Shown: positions 26,821 through 36,688, numbered from the stretch's first letter. The stretch is DNA of 64,000 nucleotides from a bacterium Scap17 (GCA_013376735.1 VINJ01000001.1:1860001-1924000), one strand, 5' to 3'. Notes: generated from the letters alone by a model not told the origin. Translations and numbers: made by a program.

Positions 26821-26862
26821 ACTGTGCCCAATTCGACACCGACTGTGCCCAATTCGACATCG
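26821..26862 (-). promoter_or_regulatory. Candidate AraC-type activator site (21-nt direct repeat)
   Basis: Two head-to-tail 21-nt units (26821-26841 and 26842-26862) match at 20 of 21 positions; the core is ACTGTGCCCAATTCGACA. They lie 64-106 nt upstream of the dioxygenase start and just after the stop of the GlxA/AraC regulator gene. AraC-family activators bind two direct half-sites about 21 nt apart, so this fits well. Confidence 0.6.
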
Positions 26863-26884
26863 CGTTGCGGGTATCGAGCGTGGA

Positions 26885-27976
26885 TCACATCAGAGGACGT
26901 GGTGGCTGACGGCGTGCCTGGGTCGGGGTAATGCCGAAGCGACGGCGAAAGGCACGGGTGAAACTCGAATGCGAGGTGAAACCGCAGGCCAGGGCGATAT
27001 CGGTCACGCCATGGCGGGTATCGTGAAGCAGGCTGCGTGCATGCAGCAGGCGACGCTCCCCATGATAGGCGCGAGGCGTGCAGCCGAGCCCTTGCTGGAA
27101 GCGGCGCTCCAGCTGGCGCCATGAGAGGCCGAGTTCCTCGGCGAGTGCCTCGATGCTGAGCGGGGCCTCCAGGGTGTTCTCCATGCGCGTGATCGCACGC
27201 CTGAGCAGCGGGTCAGCCAGATCGGCCGTCTGCTGACTGATGCCGCGCTGGCGGCTGGCCGGCAGTCGGCCCTGATCGAGAATCAGCTGTTCGCGTACCG
27301 CTTGATAGAGTGTCTGGCCATGCTGGCGGCGGATCAGCTCCAGGCTCATGTCCAGCGGGGCGCTGCCGCCGGCGCAGAAGAAGCCATCGTCACTGATTTC
27401 ATACAGTGACTCCACGGCGTCCACCTCATCGAAGCGCTGGCTGAATTCCGGCAGGCTTTCCCAATGCAGCGTGACCGTCTTGCCGGCGAGCAGGCCGGCG
27501 CGCGCCAGCACGAAGCAGCCGGTATCCACGCCTCCCAGCTGGCAGCCGCTGTGTGCCCGCTTCTGCAACCAGTGCAAGGTGCGGTCTTCCAGATAGGCTT
27601 CCGGGGCAAAGCTGGTGCACACCACCAGTTTGTCCACTGCGGTGAGCTCATCACGTGCAGTATCCACCGGCAGCAGCATGCCGTTGGAAGCCTTGACCGG
27701 CGCGCCATCCTGGCTTGCGAGTGTCCATTGATAAAGGCGCGCACCACGCAGTCGATTCGCGATGCGCAGCGGCTCGATCATCGAGAAAAGCGCGACCATC
27801 GCAAAGCCCGGCAGCAGGAAGATGCCGAGTTGGTGACGGTCAGCGGGGGCAGGCGAGGCAAGGGTGGCGGTCAGGGGCGCAATGCTGGTGGGCTGGTCAG
27901 ACAACACGCCGTCTTCCGGAAGGCCGAAGGCGTAGGACGCACCGGGTGGGACAGCGCTGGAATCGTGTGAAGGCAT
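26885..27976 (-). CDS. GlxA-family (AraC-type) transcriptional regulator
   Basis: A 363-residue regulator with an N-terminal DJ-1/PfpI-like sensor domain (about 35-215; LGIFLLPGFAMVALFSMIEP, GCQLGGVDTGCFVLARAG) and a C-terminal AraC double helix-turn-helix (about 255-355; AEELGLSWRQLERRF and VTDIALACGFTSHSSFTRAFRRRFG). This matches GbdR/CdhR-type regulators that activate betaine and carnitine catabolism. I take ATG 27976 as start; TTG 27988 is in frame. It precedes the dioxygenase gene on the same strand and probably activates it through the repeats at 26821-26862. The ligand is unknown. Confidence 0.85.
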   Translation of the reverse strand: MPSHDSSAVPPGASYAFGLPEDGVLSDQPTSIAPLTATLASPAPADRHQLGIFLLPGFAMVALFSMIEPLRIANRLRGARLYQWTLASQDGAPVKASNGMLLPVDTARDELTAVDKLVVCTSFAPEAYLEDRTLHWLQKRAHSGCQLGGVDTGCFVLARAGLLAGKTVTLHWESLPEFSQRFDEVDAVESLYEISDDGFFCAGGSAPLDMSLELIRRQHGQTLYQAVREQLILDQGRLPASRQRGISQQTADLADPLLRRAITRMENTLEAPLSIEALAEELGLSWRQLERRFQQGLGCTPRAYHGERRLLHARSLLHDTRHGVTDIALACGFTSHSSFTRAFRRRFGITPTQARRQPPRPLM

Positions 27977-28172
27977 GAGGATAGGCAACGACGACGTCGG
28001 GTGGCTCGGCAGAAGGGGATGGGCCTGACCTTAGCGTGTTCGCTACCTGACTGCGAGAGAGACGATGGCGTGACCCAAGGGCTCTGTTGAAAGGAGTTCA
28101 GTAAGCAGGCTCCGCCTTGCATGTGGCTCCTGATCAGGACAGACAGGGCGGAGTATTTCACGAATCATTGCG

Positions 28173-29564
28173 TTATAGCATCCTGAGGCAGTTGCGCCCT
28201 GCTTCCTTGGCCGCGTACATGGCCTCATCGGCGCGTGCGATCAACTGCTCACGCGTGGCGCTGTCATCGGGCTCCAGACAGGTCACCCCGATGCTCAATG
28301 ACAGTGGAAGTTGTTGGCCATTGTACTTCAGGACACTGTCCATCATGCGTTGTCGGAGCAGGTTGAGACGCGTGGCCGAGTCACTGAGCAGCGAGTCAGG
28401 TAGAATTGCCAGGAATTCTTCTCCACCCCATCTGGCAAGGGTGTCGCCGGGCAACAGAACCTCTCCGGCGAGGACGCTCAAGTGTTGTAGAGCAAGATCC
28501 CCGGCGTCATGGCCATGATTGTCGTTGATCTTCTTGAAGTGATCGAAGTCCAGCAGCGCTACGCACAGGGGGTGATCCACCTCGGCACTGGCAAGTGCCG
28601 CGATGCTGTCGTCGAGCACCTGCTGGGCATGGCGGCGATTGTAGAGGCCGGTCAATGGATCGGTGATCGCGATCTTCTCGAGTGCCTGATGCGCTTCTTG
28701 CAGGGCAGTGAAGTCATTGGCGCGTGCGACCTCGTGGCCGGCCCAGAGCGCTATCAGACGCACCAGCTCGATATCCTGTGGGGTGAAGGGGGGGACCGGG
28801 TCCGGGCTTGAGAAATTGAAGGTGCCATAACGCTCGCCATCCACGATCACTGGCGCCCCGATATAAGCTTCCAGGTTGAAGCTGGCGTAGCAGGGGTGAT
28901 TGCGTATCTCACTGTTGGCCACATGGTGGAAGGCCTGCACACTGTCAGCCCTGTAAACGTGATCGCAGTAAGTCTCGCTTAGCGAAAAGCTCAGCCCTGG
29001 CTCCAGCAGGTCTTCCGGGTGACAGGCACGCTGGACGATATAATCGTCGCCCGAGATGCGGCTGAAGATACCGATCGGCAGACCGAAATGAGCGCAGCCC
29101 AGTTTCAGCAGCTCGTCAATACGCGCATTGAAGTTGAGATCGCGTGATGAAGTGATGGCATGCAGGCTGTGCAGGGTATGTTCTGCTGTCACGCGCCGTG
29201 AGACATCGCGGATCAGCCCGAACATGAAGATGTTGTCGCTGGTGGGGTCCTTGATGGGGCCACCGAGCGTTTCTCCATAGAAGTAGGTGCCATCCTGGCG
29301 TCGGTAGCGGATGACCCGGCCTTCCTTGGCGGGTTTGGCATCGACACGAAAGCGTCTCTGCCCCTGGCGTTCGAACTCATCACTGGAGGCATACAGCACA
29401 CGTGTCTGCTGGCCGATCAATGCTTCACGCGGGTAGCCGAATGCCTCCACCGCACTGTCGTTCATATAGGTGATATGGCGCTGATCATCTGCAAGCAAGA
29501 TGATGTCGTCGATCTGGCCCAGCATCTGGCCCAGCAGGGTTTGAATCGTCTCAAAGCGTTGCAT
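28173..29564 (-). CDS. PAS-GAF-GGDEF sensor diguanylate cyclase
   Basis: A 463-residue cytoplasmic signalling protein. A PAS domain (about 15-125) is followed by a GAF domain (about 140-290) and a GGDEF domain (about 300-463). The active-site loop is RWGGEEFLAILPDS, and DPLTGLYNRR opens the domain, so it should make c-di-GMP. The inhibitory I-site RxxD upstream of the loop reads LPGD, so product inhibition may be absent. No membrane helix is seen. AAGGAG lies 9 nt before the ATG. It is divergent from polB and about 200 nt upstream of the GlxA regulator on the same strand. Confidence 0.9.
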   Translation of the reverse strand: MQRFETIQTLLGQMLGQIDDIILLADDQRHITYMNDSAVEAFGYPREALIGQQTRVLYASSDEFERQGQRRFRVDAKPAKEGRVIRYRRQDGTYFYGETLGGPIKDPTSDNIFMFGLIRDVSRRVTAEHTLHSLHAITSSRDLNFNARIDELLKLGCAHFGLPIGIFSRISGDDYIVQRACHPEDLLEPGLSFSLSETYCDHVYRADSVQAFHHVANSEIRNHPCYASFNLEAYIGAPVIVDGERYGTFNFSSPDPVPPFTPQDIELVRLIALWAGHEVARANDFTALQEAHQALEKIAITDPLTGLYNRRHAQQVLDDSIAALASAEVDHPLCVALLDFDHFKKINDNHGHDAGDLALQHLSVLAGEVLLPGDTLARWGGEEFLAILPDSLLSDSATRLNLLRQRMMDSVLKYNGQQLPLSLSIGVTCLEPDDSATREQLIARADEAMYAAKEAGRNCLRML

Positions 29565-29785
29565 GATGCAGACTCCTTGTGAGTGCCGCTATCTCGGGGA
29601 GAGGCTTCCCTTGTCTCAGACATCCATATTGTCATGTCGACGGGAAGGCACGGCATTTCTGGCATCAAGCTCAGGCTTCACGCCAAATGTTGTACGATGC
29701 AGAATTCATATTATCGTATGAGGAGGCAGGTACGCCTTGCTATCATCCCGTCCGGCATTCGTGTATTCAACGCAAGGGTAATTCA

Positions 29786-32233
29786 GTGCCAGAGGCCGTA
29801 TCTGAAGATATCCCCCACGCTCCTGTCGAACTTCATGGCTTCGTGCTGACACGCCATTGGCGGGACACGTCAGAGGGAGTGGTGATCAGCTTCTGGATCC
29901 GCACCGAAGAGGGCGCCGTACGTGTTGAATGTGCGCCCCAGAATGTCGTCGCTTTCCTGCCCGCCGAACAGCAGGTGCTGGCAGAGACACTGGTGAGGTT
30001 TGAGGTCGGCGCCGAGTTGCGTCCGCTGGCATTGGAAGACTTCCACCATCGCCCGATAGTGGGGCTCTACTGCCGTGAATATCGCACCCTGGACCAGCTG
30101 GCGCGTCGTTTGAAGGCGATTGGGGTCGATGTCTACGAAGCGGATGTTCGTCCGACGGACCGCTATCTGATGGAGCGTTTCATCACGGCAGGCGTCACGG
30201 CACGCGGCGAGCGCCAGCCTGATGGCAGCGTGAGGAATGCACGGCTGGCTCCGCTGAAGGGCTATCGGCCACCACTGCGATGGGCATCGCTGGATATCGA
30301 GACCGATGCGCGGGGCAATCTGTATTCCATCGCGCTCGAGGGTTGCGGTCAGCATCAGGTGTACATGCTGGGCCCCCCTAATGGCGAGGAGAGCGCCAGC
30401 CGCGATTTCTCGCTGGAGTACCGCGTCAGCCGGCGTGACTTGCTGCAATGCCTGCTGGACTGGGTCGCAAGGCATGATCCTGATGTCATCATCGGCTGGA
30501 ACGTCATCCAGTTCGATCTGCGCATGCTGGTGCGGCTGTCAGAGGCCGAAGGCCTGCCGCTGCGACTGGGGCGTGACGCCAGCGTGATGCAGTGGCGCCC
30601 TCATCCTCGCCAGGCCGAGCACTTCTTTGCCGGGATCGCCGGGCGCTGGGTGGTGGATGGCATCGAGGCGCTCAAGTCAGCCTTCTGGCATTTCGAGTCG
30701 TTCAGCCTCGAGAATGTCTCGCGTGAGCTGTTGCACGAAGGCAAGGCCATCGATGACCCTTACGGCCGGCTGGACGAGATTCTGCGCATGTTCGCCGAGG
30801 ACAAGCCTTCCCTGGCGCGCTACAACCTCAAGGATTGCGAGCTGGTCACCCGTATCTTTTCGAAGACGCGACTGATGGAGTTTCTGCTCGCGCGGGCAGC
30901 AGCCACGGGGCTTGAGGCAGATCGCAGCGGTGGTTCAGTGGCGGCCTTCACGCATCTGTATCTGCCGAGATTGCACCGGCTGGGCAAGGTCGCGCCCAAT
31001 CTGGGAGACGTGGTGGGGGAGGACAGCCCCGGCGGCTTCGTGATGGATTCCCAGCCAGGGCTTTATGACTCGGTGCTGGTGCTGGATTTCAAGAGTCTGT
31101 ATCCCTCCATCATCCGCACTTTCCTGATCGACCCGCTGGGCCTGGTCGAAGGGCTGCGTGGGTCGGAGAACGGCACGGATGATGCCCCTGAGGCCGGTGT
31201 GCCCGGTTTTCTCGGCGCGCGCTTCTCACGTGATCGACACTGCCTGCCGGGCATCGTCGCCGAGATCTGGCAAGCACGTGACGCCGCCCGCGCGGCGGGT
31301 GATGCCCCGCTGACCCAAGCGCTCAAGATCATCATGAATGCCTTCTACGGCGTGCTGGGGTCACGCGGCTGTCGTTTCTTCGATCCACGGCTGGCGTCCT
31401 CGATCACGCGGCGTGGCCATCAGATCATCCAGCAGACGGTGGAATTGATCGAGGCGCAGGGCTATCGCGTCATCTATGGCGATACCGACTCCACCTTCGT
31501 GTGGCTGGGCGCTGCGCATGAGGAAGCCGAGGCGAGCCGGATCGGCCGTGAGCTGGCGGCCCATGTCACCGACTGGTGGCGACGGCATCTCAAGGACAGT
31601 CTGGATCTCGACAGCGCGTTGGAACTGCAGTTCGAGACCCACTATCAGCGCTTCGTGATGCCGACCATTCGCGGGGCCGAAGAGGGCAGCAAGAAACGCT
31701 ACGCTGGGCTGCAACAGACAGGCAGCGGCAGCCAGACGGAACTGGTGTTCAAGGGACTGGAGTCTGTGCGCTCTGACTGGACGCCGCTGGCAAAGACCTT
31801 CCAGCAGGGACTCTATCGCCGCATCTTCGAAGGCAGCCCCTATCAGGAGTACCTGAAAGGCTTCGTGCAGGATTACCTGCAACGCCATGCCCATGGAGCG
31901 GCGGACACTACGGATGTCGAGGCCTTGATCTACCGCAAGCGACTGAGGCGCAAGCTCGACGATTATCAGCGCAACGTGCCGCCCCATGTCCGTGCGGCGC
32001 GTCTGGCGGATGAAGAGAACCGCCGGCGGGGCCTGCCGTTACGCTATCAGCGCGGCGGCTGGATTCGCTATGTGATGACCACCTCCGGCCCGGAACCTCT
32101 CGAATATCTGCGCTCGCCCATTGATGTCGAGCATTACCTGAGTCGCCAGCTCAAGCCCGTCGCCGATGGCATCCTGCCATTCGTGGGGGATGATTTCGAT
32201 CGCCTGCTGGATCGTCAGATGACGCTGTGGTGA
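29786..32233 (+). CDS. polB: DNA polymerase II (family B)
   Basis: An 815-residue replicative-repair polymerase, close to E. coli Pol II (783). The 3'-5' exonuclease has SLDIETD (about 170), GWNVIQFDLRML and YNLKDCELV. Polymerase motifs are VLDFKSLYPSIIRTF (A, about 434), LKIIMNAFYGVLGS (B) and YGDTDSTF (C, about 565). I prefer GTG 29786 because AAGGGT lies upstream and the N-terminus then matches family length; the frame is open back to 29579. I looked for a LexA box (CTGT-N8-ACAG) in the 220-nt gap upstream and did not see one, so SOS control is not evident. Confidence 0.92.
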   Translation: MPEAVSEDIPHAPVELHGFVLTRHWRDTSEGVVISFWIRTEEGAVRVECAPQNVVAFLPAEQQVLAETLVRFEVGAELRPLALEDFHHRPIVGLYCREYRTLDQLARRLKAIGVDVYEADVRPTDRYLMERFITAGVTARGERQPDGSVRNARLAPLKGYRPPLRWASLDIETDARGNLYSIALEGCGQHQVYMLGPPNGEESASRDFSLEYRVSRRDLLQCLLDWVARHDPDVIIGWNVIQFDLRMLVRLSEAEGLPLRLGRDASVMQWRPHPRQAEHFFAGIAGRWVVDGIEALKSAFWHFESFSLENVSRELLHEGKAIDDPYGRLDEILRMFAEDKPSLARYNLKDCELVTRIFSKTRLMEFLLARAAATGLEADRSGGSVAAFTHLYLPRLHRLGKVAPNLGDVVGEDSPGGFVMDSQPGLYDSVLVLDFKSLYPSIIRTFLIDPLGLVEGLRGSENGTDDAPEAGVPGFLGARFSRDRHCLPGIVAEIWQARDAARAAGDAPLTQALKIIMNAFYGVLGSRGCRFFDPRLASSITRRGHQIIQQTVELIEAQGYRVIYGDTDSTFVWLGAAHEEAEASRIGRELAAHVTDWWRRHLKDSLDLDSALELQFETHYQRFVMPTIRGAEEGSKKRYAGLQQTGSGSQTELVFKGLESVRSDWTPLAKTFQQGLYRRIFEGSPYQEYLKGFVQDYLQRHAHGAADTTDVEALIYRKRLRRKLDDYQRNVPPHVRAARLADEENRRRGLPLRYQRGGWIRYVMTTSGPEPLEYLRSPIDVEHYLSRQLKPVADGILPFVGDDFDRLLDRQMTLW

Positions 32234-32248
32234 CGCTTTTTGCGTAGT

Positions 32249-32267
32249 GATAATCTTTCTCATTATT
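32249..32267 (+). promoter_or_regulatory. Fur box upstream of ABC exporter
   Basis: GATAATCTTTCTCATTATT matches 14 of 19 positions of the Fur consensus (GATAATGATAATCATTATC), with both outer hexamers intact. It lies about 110 nt before the exporter GTG and 16 nt after the polB stop. Confidence 0.7.
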
Positions 32268-32375
32268 TCTTGCATTAATGTATGTTCGACGTAAGATCCT
32301 CTCTCGGTGCAGCCATCAGGCCTGCACAGTTTTCATGTGATGGCGGTCTGATCGCCATGGTGCCCGGGAGCAGGT

Positions 32376-34133
32376 GTGACGTTACTGAAAGTGGTTCTTG
32401 CCCATTATCGCTGGTCCTTTGTTGGCGTGATGCTTCTCAGTCTTGCCAGCGCGGGATTGGGTATCGGTGTCATTGCCTATATCAACCAGCGACTCATCAC
32501 ACATGCTGATTCCGCCCCCCTGGATCAAGGGCTTGCGGCCCATGTCGGGGTGCTTCCGGAGTTTCTCGGACTGATTCTGCTGTTGCTGGCGATCACCTTG
32601 GGGGCACAGCTGGCGTTGACGACGCTGGGGCATCATTTCGTGCACGGACTTCGCGGGCGTCTGGTCAAGCAGATTCTCGATACCGATATCGAGCGGCTCG
32701 AGCAGCTGGGCAGTGCCAATCTGCTGGCGAGTCTGTCCAGCGACATCCGCAACATCACCCTGGCGTTCGTGCGTCTGCCGGAACTGGTGCAGGGCATCGT
32801 GCTGACCCTGGGGGCCGTGTTCTATCTTGGCTGGCTATCCCCCGGCATGATGCTGGTCACTGCCATCTGGGTGACCTTGACCATCATGGGGGGCAGCTGG
32901 CTGGTCACGCGAGTCTATCGCCACCTGGCCGAGGTGCGAGAAGCGGAGAGTCGCCTTTACGCCGACTATGAGGCTGTCATCGATGGACGCAAGGAACTGG
33001 CGCTCAATCGACCCCGTGCGCGTGACTATTTCGACACTCGCTACAGCGTCAATGCCCGCGAGTATCGTCACCACGTCGTACGTGCCGATACCTACCACCT
33101 GAGTGCCGTCAACTTCTCCAATATCATGATGCTGGGGGCCATCGGCATCGTCTTCTATCTGGCCAATGGCCTGGGGTGGGCCAGTGGTGAGGTCGCCGCG
33201 ACCTTTTCCCTGACGCTTCTCTTCCTGCGTACCCCGCTGATTCAGGCAGTAGGCGCATTGCCGACTCTGCTGGGGGCGGATGTGGCCTTCGCCAAGCTGC
33301 GCAAGCTGGCATTGGCTCAGGTCAACGCCGATTTCTCATCACCTCAAGGTGTGCAGCCTCAGGCACAGGCATCAGCCGCAGACACGTCGGCCGAATCTGG
33401 CTGGCAGACCCTGAGCCTGCAGAGTGTCTGCTTTCGCTATGGCAGTCACGTGAATAGTGAGCACAGCGCACAGCAGGACGATCAACAGGCCTTCTCGGTC
33501 GGCCCGCTGGATCTCACCCTCAGACGCGGTGAGCTGGTGTTTCTGATCGGCGGCAACGGCAGTGGCAAGTCGACTCTGGCCAAGCTCTTGACCGGTCTCT
33601 ATCAGCCGACGTCAGGCTCACTTCTGCGCGATGGGCGCCCGATTAAGGCGCATGAGCGGGAAGGTTGGCGTCAGCAGTTCTCGGCAGTCTTCACCGATTT
33701 CCATCAGTTTGATCGTCTGCTGGGGCCGACCGGCGAGCCGGCGGACCCGGCACTCATCGCACAGTGGATGGAATATCTGCAGATGCGAGAGAAGCTGATG
33801 CTGGACGGAAATCGCATCGTCAATACGGAGCTGTCGCAGGGACAGCGCAAGCGACTGGCGCTGTTGATGGCCGTGGCCGAGTGTCGTGACATCCTGCTGC
33901 TGGATGAATGGGCGGCAGATCAGGACCCGCAGTTCCGTCGTATCTTCTATCGTGATCTCTTGCCGCATCTGCGCGAGATGGGCAAGACGGTGTTTGCCAT
34001 CAGTCACGATGATCATTATTTCGAGCAGGCGGACCGATTGTTCGAGATGCGTGCCGGCAAGCTGCAGGAGTTGTCGGGCGCCCAGCGTGATCGCATCAGT
34101 CAGGATGCCGTCGCGCGTCTGGATGAAGCCTGA
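32376..34133 (+). CDS. Cyclic-peptide/siderophore-type ABC exporter (SyrD/YojI-like)
   Basis: A 585-residue half-transporter: six-helix membrane domain (residues 1-310) fused to an ATPase domain (about 345-575). Walker A is GGNGSGKST (about 393), the signature LSQGQRKRL and Walker B DILLLDEW. Length and the absence of a peptidase domain match the SyrD/PvdE/YojI group that exports cyclic peptides and siderophore precursors. The linker (about 315-345) is Gln/Ala/Ser-rich. The GTG start has GGAG upstream. A strong Fur box lies before it and a TonB siderophore receptor follows, so an iron-uptake role is likely although no siderophore synthesis gene is present in the window. Confidence 0.85.
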   Translation: MTLLKVVLAHYRWSFVGVMLLSLASAGLGIGVIAYINQRLITHADSAPLDQGLAAHVGVLPEFLGLILLLLAITLGAQLALTTLGHHFVHGLRGRLVKQILDTDIERLEQLGSANLLASLSSDIRNITLAFVRLPELVQGIVLTLGAVFYLGWLSPGMMLVTAIWVTLTIMGGSWLVTRVYRHLAEVREAESRLYADYEAVIDGRKELALNRPRARDYFDTRYSVNAREYRHHVVRADTYHLSAVNFSNIMMLGAIGIVFYLANGLGWASGEVAATFSLTLLFLRTPLIQAVGALPTLLGADVAFAKLRKLALAQVNADFSSPQGVQPQAQASAADTSAESGWQTLSLQSVCFRYGSHVNSEHSAQQDDQQAFSVGPLDLTLRRGELVFLIGGNGSGKSTLAKLLTGLYQPTSGSLLRDGRPIKAHEREGWRQQFSAVFTDFHQFDRLLGPTGEPADPALIAQWMEYLQMREKLMLDGNRIVNTELSQGQRKRLALLMAVAECRDILLLDEWAADQDPQFRRIFYRDLLPHLREMGKTVFAISHDDHYFEQADRLFEMRAGKLQELSGAQRDRISQDAVARLDEA

Positions 34134-34161
34134 AACACCCCGATCGGGCTGGCGGAGAGGA

Positions 34162-34183
34162 CGGCCGCGGGATGCCGCGGCCG
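34162..34183 (+). terminator. Strong GC hairpin after ABC exporter gene
   Basis: A perfect 9-bp stem (CGGCCGCGG / CCGCGGCCG) with a GATG loop, followed by CTCATTT, lies 28 nt after the stop. A second dyad (TGAGCCC-N7-GGGCTCA) lies near 34225-34247. They probably end the exporter transcript. Confidence 0.55.
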
Positions 34184-34378
34184 CTCATTTCCACCGAAAT
34201 CACCTGACAGGCAGTGGCAGGACGTGAGCCCAGGAGCCGGGCTCATGTGATGGGCCAGGGAGGATACCCACGGCAGCAGACTCCACGACTTGCGTTGCTG
34301 CAGTGTGGTGACACGCGCGATTCTCGAGATTGCAGGCAGGATCTCCGTGAAATGGCGGGCCATCATGATCGATGAAAG

Positions 34379-34401
34379 ATAAATACGAATCATCCTGATT
34401 C
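34379..34401 (+). promoter_or_regulatory. Weak Fur-like site and dyad before siderophore receptor
   Basis: The stretch 34379-34397 matches 10 of 19 Fur consensus positions, and a perfect dyad GAATCA-TCC-TGATTC (34387-34401) overlaps it, about 95 nt before the receptor start. Iron regulation is expected for this gene; which element is used is uncertain. Confidence 0.3.
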
Positions 34402-34493
34402 CATTCCGTATTCGATATCAGCGTGCCAGTGAGAGATGCGTCGAGACGGAAGGGGAGATTGACCACATAACGATCGTTGCAAGGGAACACGAC

Positions 34494-36557
34494 ATGTCCA
34501 GATATCCAACATCACGGCAGGCACCTGTCCGGCCGGCACTCGCCCCTCTTTCGCATGCCATACGGCTCTGCATCGCGGCAGGGCTCCTGTCACAGTCGGC
34601 CAGCGTGCTGGCTGACGAGACCGATGACACCATGGTCGTGGTCGGCACGGCACTGAAAGTCGATGCGCCGCTGGTGGAGACGCCGCGTCCGGTCTCGACG
34701 GTCAATCGCGAAGAGCTCGACACGCGCAACGTCCAGCAGCTCGATGAAACCTTCCGCTACCGTGCCGGCGTCCTGTCTGGCCACTATGGGTCGGACAACA
34801 ATACCGATTGGTTCAAGGTGCGAGGCTTTGATCAATCCACCTATCAGGATGGCCTGCGCATCTACCGTGAAGGCTTCTATCAGTGGTTGCCGGAGACCTG
34901 GGGGCTGGAGCGCGTCGATCTGTTCAAGGGGCCTTCTTCCATCCTTTACGGGGAGGCGCCTCCCGGCGGATTGATCAACGCCATAAGCAAGCGCCCCACC
35001 GATGAGCCACAGAGCGAGATTCAGATTCAGGTCGGCAATCGCGGTCTGCGCCAGACGGGGCTCGATACCAGTGGCTATCTGAGCGATGACGGTGACGTAC
35101 GCTATCGGCTGGTCGGGTTGTATCGCGAACGTGATGGGGATCTCGACCACACTGAGAACGAGCGCTACTACTTCGCGCCGAGCCTGACCTGGGACATCTC
35201 GGATGCAACCCAGCTGACGCTGCTCGCCAGCCTCCAGAAGGATGATGGCGTGCCCACCAATGCCTTCAAGCTGGCCTATGGCACCGTGGACGATACACCG
35301 TTCGGCAAGGTGGACCCGCAGACCAACTACAGCGAGCCGGGGTATGACAAGGATGAGCGTACCCAGACCTCCCTGGGCTATGAGCTGCGCCACCAGCTGA
35401 ACGACACTTGGGCGCTGGAGCAGGACTTCCGCTATAGCCAGCTGGATCTCGACCTGATCAGCAGCTACATCCTCTTTCAGTCCTCGGCGCGCGAAGGGCA
35501 GCGGGGGCTGCTGTACCGCGAGGGCACCATCGACAGCTATACCGTCGACAATCGCGCCATCGGCAAGTGGTATGGCGAGCGCACCGAGAACACCTTGCTG
35601 CTGGGCGTGGATTATCAGAATCTGAGCCTGTCGGGCAAGGAAGCTGATGATTATGCCTTTGGCGATCCGATCGATCTATTTGACCCGCAATACGGTAATT
35701 ACACCGCCTTGAGCGATGACCAGATTACGCGGCGCGATATCGACAAGGAGCAGATCGGCCTCTATGTGCAGGATCAGCTGCGCATCGACGACGAGTGGGT
35801 ATTGCTGGCCGGGGTTCGCTACGACCAGGCCGAGACCGAGAACGTCAATCGGACTACAGGGGTTCGTGAGCGCTCCGATGATGACGAGATCAGCTGGTCG
35901 GGCGGGGTGATGTACCTGACGGACTTCGGTCTCAATCCCTATCTGAGCTATACCGAATCCTTCGAGCCGATCAGTGCGACCGATGATGGTGGCTCTCTGT
36001 ACGAGCCTCGAGAAGGACGCCAGTGGGAGCTGGGTGCCAAGTATCAGCCCGCCGGCTGGGATGGTTACGTGACGGCGGCTGTCTTTGACCTCACCGAAGA
36101 CAATACGCTGGTCACCACCGGCGGTGTTCAGGTGCAGGAGGGCGAGCGTCAGTCGCGTGGCTTCGAGCTGGAAATGGTCGGTTACCTGACGGACCACCTC
36201 AAGCTGACCTCGGCGTATACCTATACGGATGCACGCCTGGAAGACGATGTCCGCGCGCCGCTGATACCGCGCCACCAAGCTTCCAGCTGGCTGGATTACG
36301 CCTTCGAGAGTGGTTCCCTGGAGGGCCTGCGTCTGGGGGCGGGTGCCCGCTATGTCGGTGAATCGGTGGATGGCGACACCACCGTGTCGGACTATCTGCT
36401 GTTCGATGCGATGGTGGGGTATGACTTCACGCGCGAGCTGAGCGCTCAGATCAATGTCAGCAACCTCACCGACAAGGAATATGTCGCCAGCTGCAGCTAC
36501 TGGTGCTACTACGGGGAATCCCGCAGCATCATCGGCAGTCTGAGCTATCGCTTCTGA
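34494..36557 (+). CDS. TonB-dependent siderophore receptor (FhuA-like)
   Basis: A 687-residue outer-membrane receptor. A signal peptide ends near SASVLA (about residue 40). A TonB-box-like DTMVVVGTAL follows, then the plug domain (about 55-165: DETFRYRAGVLSG, KVRGFDQSTYQDGLR, LFKGPSSILYG, PPGGLINAISKRP) and a 22-strand barrel ending SLSYRF. The closing segment with two Cys (SCSYWCYYGES) is typical of ferrichrome-type receptors. It imports an Fe-siderophore with TonB energy; the exact ligand is unknown. AAGGGAAC precedes the ATG. It lies 360 nt downstream of the ABC exporter, separated by hairpins, so it likely has its own promoter. Confidence 0.9.
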   Translation: MSRYPTSRQAPVRPALAPLSHAIRLCIAAGLLSQSASVLADETDDTMVVVGTALKVDAPLVETPRPVSTVNREELDTRNVQQLDETFRYRAGVLSGHYGSDNNTDWFKVRGFDQSTYQDGLRIYREGFYQWLPETWGLERVDLFKGPSSILYGEAPPGGLINAISKRPTDEPQSEIQIQVGNRGLRQTGLDTSGYLSDDGDVRYRLVGLYRERDGDLDHTENERYYFAPSLTWDISDATQLTLLASLQKDDGVPTNAFKLAYGTVDDTPFGKVDPQTNYSEPGYDKDERTQTSLGYELRHQLNDTWALEQDFRYSQLDLDLISSYILFQSSAREGQRGLLYREGTIDSYTVDNRAIGKWYGERTENTLLLGVDYQNLSLSGKEADDYAFGDPIDLFDPQYGNYTALSDDQITRRDIDKEQIGLYVQDQLRIDDEWVLLAGVRYDQAETENVNRTTGVRERSDDDEISWSGGVMYLTDFGLNPYLSYTESFEPISATDDGGSLYEPREGRQWELGAKYQPAGWDGYVTAAVFDLTEDNTLVTTGGVQVQEGERQSRGFELEMVGYLTDHLKLTSAYTYTDARLEDDVRAPLIPRHQASSWLDYAFESGSLEGLRLGAGARYVGESVDGDTTVSDYLLFDAMVGYDFTRELSAQINVSNLTDKEYVASCSYWCYYGESRSIIGSLSYRF

Positions 36558-36590
36558 TCCCTTGCGCCTTTGCATCATGTCCTGTTGAAC

Positions 36591-36628
36591 GACAACGCCC
36601 CGCAGGCAGCAGCCTGCGGGGCGTTGTC
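36591..36628. terminator. Bidirectional terminator between receptor and DUF1513 genes
   Basis: A perfect 17-bp stem (GACAACGCCCCGCAGGC and its complement) with a 4-nt loop lies between convergent genes, 34 nt after the receptor stop. T residues follow only as GTTGTC. Confidence 0.75.
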
Positions 36629-36688
36629 GTGTCTGGCCGGGTGTCACCTTCCTTCCCGTCATGGGGTGCTGTTGTCCCCGGTAACGTC

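Noticed and set aside
29565-29785. LexA/SOS box upstream of polB
   Set aside because: No CTGT-N8-ACAG match was seen; only a TACGAT/ATCGTA dyad (29693-29718) is present.
34134-34493. Cobalamin riboswitch before the TonB-dependent receptor
   Set aside because: No B12-box-like sequence was found; the receptor resembles siderophore rather than BtuB types and has Fur-like sequence nearby.
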